Below, in pieces: positions 22,220 through 29,901 of a DNA stretch of 29,901 nt. The stretch covers positions 1 to 29,901 of IMG/VR virus record IMGVR_UViG_3300027971_000167; one strand, 5' to 3'. Source of the stretch: a virus. The notes beneath the pieces were generated by a model. The model did not search any database. It saw nothing but the letters and a program-made list of their open reading frames with translations, and was not told where the DNA came from. Every line of letters starts with the position of its first letter. The stretch's first letter is position 1. Made by a program: the position numbers and the translations under genes.

Positions 22220-24109
22220 ATGGGACCGACACTTGAAGAGACCCGCCGCGACCTGCGGTACATGCCGACCCAGTATCTGACGCAAGTCGCCCAGAGTCCT
22301 AACGACCGGGTTATTGGTGATATCCCCCTAAAAACTTTAGCGGGGCTGGAGTTGAGCCGCCGTGCGCAAATGCAAAACGAGTTAGCCGCAAGGGGTGCGG
22401 CTAATCCTCAAATGCCCACGGTGCTGGATTCGACCGTACAGACGCTTAGTCCACAGCGTCAGCAGCCCATGCCCCAGCAAGGCATGATGCCTCCCCAACA
22501 ACCGCAGCAACCCATGCCTCAGCAGGGTATGCCCCCGGCCCCACCACCCCAACAAGCTGCGCCTCAACAACCGCCGCAGCCTCAACAGCAACAGCAACCA
22601 CCGCAAGCAAAGCAACCTCCCATTATGGGACTACCTGCTATGCAAACCCCGAAGAAGATGGCCGGGGGTGGGATCATTGCGTTTGCTGGGCCGGAAGGTA
22701 GTGAAGTACCCCCTGCGGAAGAGGCTACTTCTGCGCTAGGAGACATGCTGCGCAGCTTTCTTAGGGGTCCAGAGAAAGACGGGAGAAACGCCAGAGAAAT
22801 TGAGTGGGAAGCAGCAAAAGCCAACCCCAATACTTGGTTTAATCTTGCAACTGCAATGACCCCGAGCCAACGCAAGGCGGCTTCTGAGAAAGCGGCTGCT
22901 CTGCGTAGAGAAGCGGAAGGCATACGCGGTACATCTGTGCCCCCCGCCGTTGAAGAAGATGCTAAGAAAAACGAAGGCAACCCTGCAATTATCAAAGCCC
23001 CAGATCGAGCTAGTGGGTTAGCCGACCTTGCAAGAATGGCAGGGGGTATAGGTGGCGGCGGTGGGTTTGGTGGACCGTCTAGAGAAGAAAGCGCGTTACG
23101 TAAACAGCTTCTTGAAGGACTTGATAAGAAAGGCCCTGCCCAAACAACGTACGAAGCAAACGCTGATAGGATGGCTAAGGATTTAGAGACCGCTCGTGCT
23201 CCTGCTTTATCAGAAGAGCAACGAGATGCGTTGGAACGTAAGAAATACAATGAATACCAAGAGCGTTCTAAGCCTCACTTCGACATGATGCAAAAGCTGA
23301 TTGACGAAGAAAAAACTGCGAACAACGCTGGTAAAGAAAGCGAATTTTATCAAATGCTTGGTAAAATGGGTGGCGCGTTGATGTCTAGCCGTGGAGCATT
23401 TGGTCCCGCGTTGGGCCGTGCCGTAGGTGAAGGTATTGACTACAGCGATAAGATGGATGCTGCCCGTGCTACCGCTGAGCGCCTACGTCGCAGTGCCCAG
23501 ATGGATCTTCTCAAAGCCCGCATGGCTGACGAAAAGAACGATCAAAAATCTGCTCAAGAGTATATAAACGAGCATGACCGCAAACTACAATCTGCTTTTA
23601 AAATCGACCAAGATTTAAAGGTTGGCGCTCTGAATATCCGCAAGAGTGTGGCGGATCTTGAAGCCGGAGATGAACGTAGTAGGGAACGTGTATTAAATCA
23701 ATTGGCAATTTCTGATGCAAAGAATGAAGCTCGGGCGGCTGTAGCTGGCGCTAACCAGCAGAATGCTATGTTGAAAATGCAACTGGGATTGATGGGTTTA
23801 CAACAAAAACGCGAAGTTGCCCCTCTAGAAAAGATGAAGATTAAAGCGGCCATAAACGAGATGTTCTCTAATCCGTTTAATGATTCAGATGCTATTGGTT
23901 ATATCCAAGCTGTAAAAGGTAACCGGGGTGCAAACTTACTGGCTAAAATTAAGAGTGGTGAATTAAAGCCTAAAGATGCTATGTTAGACCCAGTTATAGC
24001 CGAAGCTCGAAAAATTGCATATGACGATTTTTTATCGGGCACCAGCAAGAGCGGTGGGGGTTCTGGCGTACAGAGCTATGATAGTTATGTTGCAAACTTG
24101 CCTAAATGA
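22220..24109 (+). CDS. Gln/Pro-rich internal virion protein (629 aa)
   Basis: The start IPLKTLAGLELSRRAQMQNE is a short helical module I recall from the N-terminus of large phage proteins. Residues about 75-135 are a low-complexity Pro/Gln/Met tract (repeated QQPMPQQGM, PPQQ). The tag MAGGGIIAFAGPEGS follows at about residues 147-161. The remainder is long, charged and mostly helical (ALGRAVGEGIDYSDKMDAAR, ATAERLRRSAQMDLLKARMA, KNEARAAVAGANQQNAMLK) and probably a coiled coil. There is no enzyme motif. Length and composition are like internal core or ejection proteins. It ends in an ATGA overlap with the giant gene, suggesting they are made together. Confidence 0.75.
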   Translation: MGPTLEETRRDLRYMPTQYLTQVAQSPNDRVIGDIPLKTLAGLELSRRAQMQNELAARGAANPQMPTVLDSTVQTLSPQRQQPMPQQGMMPPQQPQQPMPQQGMPPAPPPQQAAPQQPPQPQQQQQPPQAKQPPIMGLPAMQTPKKMAGGGIIAFAGPEGSEVPPAEEATSALGDMLRSFLRGPEKDGRNAREIEWEAAKANPNTWFNLATAMTPSQRKAASEKAAALRREAEGIRGTSVPPAVEEDAKKNEGNPAIIKAPDRASGLADLARMAGGIGGGGGFGGPSREESALRKQLLEGLDKKGPAQTTYEANADRMAKDLETARAPALSEEQRDALERKKYNEYQERSKPHFDMMQKLIDEEKTANNAGKESEFYQMLGKMGGALMSSRGAFGPALGRAVGEGIDYSDKMDAARATAERLRRSAQMDLLKARMADEKNDQKSAQEYINEHDRKLQSAFKIDQDLKVGALNIRKSVADLEAGDERSRERVLNQLAISDAKNEARAAVAGANQQNAMLKMQLGLMGLQQKREVAPLEKMKIKAAINEMFSNPFNDSDAIGYIQAVKGNRGANLLAKIKSGELKPKDAMLDPVIAEARKIAYDDFLSGTSKSGGGSGVQSYDSYVANLPK

Positions 24110-27100
24110 AAATAGTAAATGTTCCCGGTGCAGGCCCGCTATCTTTTCCAGATTCGGAATCTGATGAATCTATATATGCAAAAGTTGCAAGGCTTCAGGA
24201 ACATTTACAAAAACTTGATTTAGAAAGTCGTCCAGACCCACGTAACATTCCGTTTAGTCGGGTTGCAAGTAACGCCTTCAATCGTACCGTCAGGGGGCTA
24301 GGGATCACGGCTCTTAATGAGCTACCGGCTCTTGGCGCGTCCCTGCTTGGCGAAGATGAAACCGCCGCTAGACTGTTGGATAAAGGTATAGCCGAACGCC
24401 GAACCCTTGAAGAAGAGTATCCAACATCTCAAAGAACTTTTGAAGGTATCCGTGGGCTATCTGATGTTGGTAAATTTTTTGTTGAGTCTGGTGTAGAAGC
24501 CGTACCCACTGTGGCTGCGATTGCGGGGACCGGTGGTATTGGGGCCGTTGCTGGGCGTACCGCTGCTAAGTATGGAGTGGAAGCGGCACTTGCTCGCGCT
24601 GCGGCGCAACGGGGTGTGGGTGTGGAGGCGGCTGAAGCGGCTGCTGCCGCTGCTAGATCTAAAGCTACTCAGACTGGTCTCAATGTGGGTCTTGGTACGG
24701 GTAGCTTCGGCCTCAACGCGCCTGAGTCTTTTGCTGGTATTTACGAAGAGACCGGCGGCAAACTTGAACCCGGCCTTGCTATTGGTGCTGGCGCATTCAA
24801 AGCTCTCTTTGATGGCCTTCTCCCAGCCCGAGTATTAAATCAGTTGGGGTTACGTGGTCAGGCTAAGTTAGCGGAAGAAATCGCCGCGCGGTCCACCATC
24901 GTACCGGACAGCTTCAAGTTGCGGCTTGCTAAAGAAATTGGCAAAACTGCGCTTACTGAGAGCACAACTGAAACCCTTCAAGAATCAATTGACATTATTG
25001 CGGAGCAGCTTGCTGGCGCTCCGGGTGGGTTATCCGATCCTAAGAATGTAGACCGGCTGTTGATGGCCGCTGCCAAAGGTGGTATCGGTGGTACTGTTAT
25101 CAGTACTCCGGGTGCTGTGGTCCAGACCATGCGGGAGACTCCCGCAAAAGAGCCTGAGCTACCACTCAACGAGACTAAACTTGCTGGATCTGTTGGCCCC
25201 GGCCCCGCTGAGAATCTTGCAGCGGCTATGCAGAAGCGCAAAGCTAAAGAGGCTATTACCGAGGACGAGTTCCAACTGCTCGTCCAAAACGGTGTACTCA
25301 AAGACAACCCACAGACAAGAGCTTCGGTAAAATTTGCCGCCCCTTCAACTGATCCGTCTCTAGAAGAACAAACCAACGCGGCTACTACTAGGGAAGCTGT
25401 ACAGAATGACGAAGTAGCAAACGCCGCTTTGGCACAAGCTGCGTTACAGCAAGCGCAACAGCAAAACCAACAAAACGATCAAGTACGCCAAAATGCGCTG
25501 GCCCAAGCGCAAGCAGCTAATGAACAGCGGAAAGCGCGAGAAATCGCCGCGTATCAAGCTAGACAAAAAGCGGCGTCCGAAGCCGCCATGGCTCAACGGG
25601 AAATTGAAACCCAAGATCGCGCCGCAGCAACACAACAGGCCCAACAAAATGCCCAACCTAACGCCCAAGCCAACGCAACACCTGCTCCAACTGTCACTCC
25701 CCCAAGTGGAGCAAGCCCTAATGTACCTAGCGGACCCCAAGGAGGAGTACCCCCCGCAGGAGTTGCAACATCTCCACCCCCTAGAGTGGCACCTGCTGAA
25801 CAACCTCCTCAACAAGCTGGAGTGGGAGAAGCAGCACAGCCCCCTACAGTAACAAAGGGTAGGCAAGCAATATGGAGTAATAAAGATACCGACATTCCCG
25901 TCACAGTTATTGCTGAACCAGAGACCAGCAAAGACGGAAAACAGTTTGTCAAGGTTCGGTACGACCTCCAAGGGAATACGGGGGAAAATTACGTTCCGTT
26001 TGAGGAATTAAAGTTTTCAACTCCTACGCCAACCCCTGCCCCCCCTACAGTAGAAGTAGGTACGCCAGCCGAAGAGTGGAACACTCAGTACCGCACTAGC
26101 GATGCTGAACCAACATTTGAGCAACTGCCCCCCACTATGCGTCGGAGGTGGATGGATGCCCCTGCTAAAACGACAGAGTTGTTTGACTCAATTGTTAATG
26201 ACTACGGCGCTGCCGCTCCGCTGGCTCCAGAAAGACCCGGACTTCTTAACCAGCCCTACACGTACTACTCGCCTAAAGAGATTGGCATTCCCGGTGACCG
26301 TCTGGCGCTGCGTAAACTAAAGAATGACGACAAGTTTGCCGACACATATTTTGATCGCCCACGGTTAGCAGACAACCTGATCAACCTTGCCCATGACCGG
26401 ACGTTTGAGAACTACACCGAAGCTAGATCAAAAGAACGATTAGATGCGCTGGACTCTTGGGTTCGCAGTAACCTGACCGATGACGCGGTGCGTGGATACG
26501 ACGAGCAAATAGATAAGCAACGGCAAATTCTGGCTGGTGAGCAAAAATATAACCTCACTACTAAAGCTAAAACAAAAAAAGCTAAAGCAGAAAGAGATGC
26601 CGCAGATCAAGCAGCTAATGATGCGGAAGCAGCACGTCAAGCGGCAGTCCGTGCCGCCCAGCCTAGCGGCCCAGCGCCCGTTACTGTAATAAATCCAGAG
26701 GCGGCGCAAAGACAACTTGATAACATTCGCGCTTTAAACGAAGCAAAAATCAAACGTGCAGCGGAAAACAAACTAACCGAAGAACAGTTGGCAGAACGAC
26801 GAGCTAAAGAAGCCAAAGATCAAGAAACTGAACTTGAGAAAGCACAAAGAGAGGCGGATGCTAAGGCAGAGCAAGAAGAGGCCGATCTTGCAAACGAAGC
26901 CTTTGATGCTAGGGCAACCGCTGCCAATGAAGCAGAAGAAAACGAACGGCTGATGCGGCAAAGGCAAGAGGAGCTTGCTAGAAAAGAAACTGAACGAGCC
27001 GCTGCTCGCGCTGCGGCACCTCAACCTGCGGAAGCTCCGGCAATTACTAAGCCGGAAAAACCAGCAGAAGTTAAAAAGGAAGAAGCCCCTGCAAAACCTA

Positions 27101-29901
27101 GCGGTAATTTGCCTGAGGGCAAACCGCCACTAAATACAATTGTTTTTAGCAAGGACCCAGAAAACGGTTCTATGTGGACGCCTGAAGCCGTTAAAAACTA
27201 CGGCGATATGGTTGTATCGGTTACAGGTAACGGACCTACTGTTAGTTTTACTCCACCTATAGAGATTACTAATTACGGTGTTACGGGTGTTTATTTAACT
27301 CCAGACCGTATTGGTGTGAGCCTGAACACTATAGATGGTGATTTAGTCAGACTAACTTTGCACGATGAAAAGTTTTTAGAGTTAGAGCGTTTTAATACCG
27401 GCACGTTTGCTCGGTTATACCTTAATAGCTTAGACCCTAAAACTGAAACTAAATTTCGTAGGGCGTTTGGTGACGCGGTAATTGATGACTTTATTAAAGG
27501 CGCAACCCCAACTCAATTCTTAACCAAACTTATTGGGGTTGATATAGAACCGCGTTTACGCGAAGTATCTGCTGCATTTGAAAAACAGTTCCTCGTAAAC
27601 AAGCCAGCGCAGTATGCCGAGGGTGTAGCCTATAAGCCTTTGTCCGACAAGTTCCCTATTTCTCGGGAAGATTTTGCTCGCGCTTTGGGTATCACGACCC
27701 ACAACAAGGCGTGGCTGGCTACCGACTTCAATGCTGAACTGGCAGATGCGGCTACTAGAGGCGACATGCCAGCGGTGATAAAAGTGCTGTTGGCTAGTAA
27801 GAACCCCATCATCCGAGACATTGCACTACGCGCTCAAGCAACACAACGGTTCATGCCTTCGGATCGGATAAAGATTAAGATCGCTGATGAAGAACTTGCT
27901 GAAATAGACCTAGAGAAAGGTCGCCGACCCGGAAATCTTGCAGGGATGTTTGACGGTAGGAACAATACGGTCCTGCTTAACTCCGTATACGCTGGCAGCG
28001 AGCACACCATAGCTCACGAAATTGTCCACGGTCTGACGGAAAAAATAATCAAAATGCCTCACCCCGGCAATCAGCTTGAAGCGGTCAATCGCCTCAGGCG
28101 GTTGTACAAGGATGTACTTGCCAAAGCCAAAATCGTCTACGAGACTGACGATATTAAGAAACTCCCATACGGCTTTACGTCAGAGTCTGAGTTTATCGCT
28201 GAAGGTCTCAGCAATCCTGAGTTCCAGTACCTCCTCGCTGCGCTGCCTCACGAGGGTAAAACCTCCTCGATGTGGACCGAGTTTGTCCGGGCGATTGCCC
28301 AACTCTTGGGCTTGAAAGACCACAACGCTCTAACAGAACTGCTGGACATCTACAGCGTCATGCTTGAGCGGGACCTGCCTCCAAACAAAAACGTCAGTGG
28401 TGCCGTAACAGCCGCGCTGATTGGGGCTCCTCCTCCACCCAATAACAATTACCCCTTAGTTCCTGACGACCTCCCTGCAAACGCCAAAGTCCCTTCGACG
28501 GTATCAACCCCGCCAGCCGCCCTACCCCAAGTTGCAATAAACCGGACGATGGTGGGGCCGATGCAGCAGTTGCTTGACGCCCCTAAGAACAGCGAGTTCT
28601 TTATTAACGCAGCAGATGCGGCGGGGCGGTGGGGCCTGTCTTTGCTGCCTACGTGGAACATCGCCGCTAACGCGCGGGACATGGGGTTCGATCAGATTGG
28701 AGAGATTGAGAACAGCTTGCGTAAAGCTGGCGCGATGAAGGACACAATTCTCAAGCGTAGCTCAGACTTTATGACTAAGGCACTGGCGATTGCCAAAGCT
28801 GACCCTGCCGGTAAGAAAGCGATGGACGCCTTCGTGAACCGCGCATCTGATCTTGCTATTGATGTGACCCGCAGCAAAACCCCAACACCAGAGTTTGTCA
28901 AAGCTCGTGGGGAAGAAGCGGCTATTGACTACCTGTCGCTGCGTGCTGAGTACGACAAGCTCCAACCCAAGTTTCAGAAGTTAGCGTCGGATCTTGTTAA
29001 TCAGTACCGACAGTTCCGTAACGAATACTTCGAGGCCCTGAAAAAGTCTGTGCGCGACCAGTATCAGGATGACCCAGTTAAAGCGGACAAGATCCTGTCT
29101 GGATTGGATGAGAAGTACAAAAAGTTCAACGAAGCCTACACGCCATTCGTCCGCATAGGGGACTACTGGATCACGTATGTCAACCCTGACACTGGCAAAG
29201 ATGTTGCTGAGTCCTACACCAGTCTGGGTGCTCAAAAGACCCGGCTTGATGAGTTAAAGAAGGCTGGAATTGCATACGTTCAGTCATTCAAACAGACGGA
29301 CTTCAGGAAGTTCAGTTACAAGAGCGGGCCCGTCAATCAGTTCTTTGACGAGATCAAAGCTAACGTAAACAAAGCACTGCCTATCCACAAGGATGACCCT
29401 GCCGATGTAGCTGACCGCATCCGTGAAGCACGAGAGGAAATGAAAGAGCGTCTGTATCAGGCGTCCCTGCTGTTGCACCCAGAGTCCTCCATGCTTCGGC
29501 AGTTTGGTCTTGAGCGTAAGGGCACGCTGGGTTATATCGAGGACACCCTCGCTGCGTACGACCAGAAGGCTCCGGTTTACGCTACACAGATCTCTCAAGT
29601 TGCTAATAAAGGCGAGATCGAGTATCAGATCGACAGCGCACGGAAGCAAAACGCCAGCAACCCCGACACGAAGATGAGTGACATCATCACGCACGTCGCC
29701 AAGATCGTCTACGGGGTAGACACAATCCGCGCAGATGACCCTCTGAATAAAATTGCCAACAACGTAAACAAGCTGGGTTTCACGTACTACATGGGCTTCA
29801 ACCCTGCGTCGGCTCTTGTAAACATGTTGCAGACACCCACTGTGATGTTCCCGCTGCTGGCTGGCGAGTTTCACGGGCTGGGCCAACTCAAGATCATGAA
29901 C
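24106..29901 (+). CDS. Giant virion protein with HExxH zincin and PLxRFG-like motif (3' truncated)
   Basis: ATG 24106 overlaps the previous stop as ATGA. The frame stays open for 1932 codons to the window end. In order: an Ala/Gly-rich hydrophobic stretch (residues about 126-190), a helical piece TETLQESIDIIAEQLAGAPG (about 289-308), a Gln/Ala-rich coil (about 426-585), a small beta domain (QAIWSNKDTDIPVTVIAEP, about 587-640) and a charged coil (about 800-985). A zincin motif follows with His1304, Glu1305 and His1308 in EHTIAHEIVHGLT; SESEFIAEGLSNPEF nearby could supply the third ligand (Glu1360, Glu1362 or Glu1366). Further on, PFVRIGDYWITY (1680-1691) resembles the PLxRFG motif, and GFNPASALVNMLQTPTV is near the end. 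It is probably an ejected polyvalent protein carrying a protease. Confidence 0.8.
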   Translation, partial: MKIVNVPGAGPLSFPDSESDESIYAKVARLQEHLQKLDLESRPDPRNIPFSRVASNAFNRTVRGLGITALNELPALGASLLGEDETAARLLDKGIAERRTLEEEYPTSQRTFEGIRGLSDVGKFFVESGVEAVPTVAAIAGTGGIGAVAGRTAAKYGVEAALARAAAQRGVGVEAAEAAAAAARSKATQTGLNVGLGTGSFGLNAPESFAGIYEETGGKLEPGLAIGAGAFKALFDGLLPARVLNQLGLRGQAKLAEEIAARSTIVPDSFKLRLAKEIGKTALTESTTETLQESIDIIAEQLAGAPGGLSDPKNVDRLLMAAAKGGIGGTVISTPGAVVQTMRETPAKEPELPLNETKLAGSVGPGPAENLAAAMQKRKAKEAITEDEFQLLVQNGVLKDNPQTRASVKFAAPSTDPSLEEQTNAATTREAVQNDEVANAALAQAALQQAQQQNQQNDQVRQNALAQAQAANEQRKAREIAAYQARQKAASEAAMAQREIETQDRAAATQQAQQNAQPNAQANATPAPTVTPPSGASPNVPSGPQGGVPPAGVATSPPPRVAPAEQPPQQAGVGEAAQPPTVTKGRQAIWSNKDTDIPVTVIAEPETSKDGKQFVKVRYDLQGNTGENYVPFEELKFSTPTPTPAPPTVEVGTPAEEWNTQYRTSDAEPTFEQLPPTMRRRWMDAPAKTTELFDSIVNDYGAAAPLAPERPGLLNQPYTYYSPKEIGIPGDRLALRKLKNDDKFADTYFDRPRLADNLINLAHDRTFENYTEARSKERLDALDSWVRSNLTDDAVRGYDEQIDKQRQILAGEQKYNLTTKAKTKKAKAERDAADQAANDAEAARQAAVRAAQPSGPAPVTVINPEAAQRQLDNIRALNEAKIKRAAENKLTEEQLAERRAKEAKDQETELEKAQREADAKAEQEEADLANEAFDARATAANEAEENERLMRQRQEELARKETERAAARAAAPQPAEAPAITKPEKPAEVKKEEAPAKPSGNLPEGKPPLNTIVFSKDPENGSMWTPEAVKNYGDMVVSVTGNGPTVSFTPPIEITNYGVTGVYLTPDRIGVSLNTIDGDLVRLTLHDEKFLELERFNTGTFARLYLNSLDPKTETKFRRAFGDAVIDDFIKGATPTQFLTKLIGVDIEPRLREVSAAFEKQFLVNKPAQYAEGVAYKPLSDKFPISREDFARALGITTHNKAWLATDFNAELADAATRGDMPAVIKVLLASKNPIIRDIALRAQATQRFMPSDRIKIKIADEELAEIDLEKGRRPGNLAGMFDGRNNTVLLNSVYAGSEHTIAHEIVHGLTEKIIKMPHPGNQLEAVNRLRRLYKDVLAKAKIVYETDDIKKLPYGFTSESEFIAEGLSNPEFQYLLAALPHEGKTSSMWTEFVRAIAQLLGLKDHNALTELLDIYSVMLERDLPPNKNVSGAVTAALIGAPPPPNNNYPLVPDDLPANAKVPSTVSTPPAALPQVAINRTMVGPMQQLLDAPKNSEFFINAADAAGRWGLSLLPTWNIAANARDMGFDQIGEIENSLRKAGAMKDTILKRSSDFMTKALAIAKADPAGKKAMDAFVNRASDLAIDVTRSKTPTPEFVKARGEEAAIDYLSLRAEYDKLQPKFQKLASDLVNQYRQFRNEYFEALKKSVRDQYQDDPVKADKILSGLDEKYKKFNEAYTPFVRIGDYWITYVNPDTGKDVAESYTSLGAQKTRLDELKKAGIAYVQSFKQTDFRKFSYKSGPVNQFFDEIKANVNKALPIHKDDPADVADRIREAREEMKERLYQASLLLHPESSMLRQFGLERKGTLGYIEDTLAAYDQKAPVYATQISQVANKGEIEYQIDSARKQNASNPDTKMSDIITHVAKIVYGVDTIRADDPLNKIANNVNKLGFTYYMGFNPASALVNMLQTPTVMFPLLAGEFHGLGQLKIMN

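Noticed and set aside
24521-24838. Plus-strand frame inside the giant gene
   Set aside because: Leu/Arg-rich shifted frame with no ribosome-binding site; the giant frame is uninterrupted across it.
25493-25852. 119-aa plus-strand Lys/Gln-rich frame
   Set aside because: It is a shadow of the Gln/Ala-rich coil of the giant protein.
29284-29886. 200-aa minus-strand frame at the window end
   Set aside because: It is antisense to the conserved C-terminal part of the giant protein. No domain, start signal or other minus-strand gene supports it.

Overview
This window is the virion-structure and lysis part of a tailed bacteriophage genome, probably podovirus-like. All 30 supported genes are on the + strand. 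Nearly every base is coding, and most neighbours overlap by 1 or 4 nt (TAATG, TGATG, ATGA). I see no tRNA, rRNA, IS, CRISPR, integrase or repressor, and no replication or packaging genes, so lifestyle and host cannot be read from this piece. The combination of small Lys/Gly-rich proteins, two adaptor-like proteins, a GH108 lysozyme, a 3-TM holin and a giant internal protein resembles podovirus-like phages known mainly from marine and freshwater metagenomes. That placement is recall plus inference, not a search result.

Layout. (1) 1-3000: the end of a virion-like protein, then a run of small basic proteins and one 437-aa disordered protein. Several carry Gly-rich or Cys-containing tails. (2) 3000-6624: two head-to-tail adaptor-like proteins (236 and 216 aa), a zinc-ribbon protein and two more small basic proteins between them, then two beta-rich virion proteins, a GTG-start cupin-like protein and a 59-aa protein. 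(3) 6624-12434: host-recognition module. A 1038-aa protein has two glycine-rich domains and a 21-unit 60-bp repeat shaft. An 894-aa fibre ends in a self-cleaving S74 chaperone. (4) 12435-12775: the only real non-coding DNA, flanking a small acidic gene that has its own GC-rich leader and a strong terminator. (5) 12776-14615: endonuclease VII-like nuclease, two small membrane/coiled-coil proteins, GH108 endolysin and 3-TM holin. (6) 14615-29901: a 710-aa tail protein, a 109-aa protein and then four large proteins (1261, 444, 629 and at least 1932 aa) whose composition fits internal or ejected virion proteins. The last runs off the window and carries an HExxH zincin and a variant of the PLxRFG motif.

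How it fits together. Adaptors and tail proteins form the tail machine, the fibres bind the host, and the large Ala/Gly/Gln-rich proteins are plausible ejection proteins. The lysozyme and holin end the cycle, and the endonuclease VII-like enzyme could resolve branched DNA before packaging. The most unusual points are the giant zincin protein, short tags shared by otherwise unrelated proteins, perfect in-frame repeats in two genes, and a terminator whose stem contains the only ribosome-binding site of the next gene.
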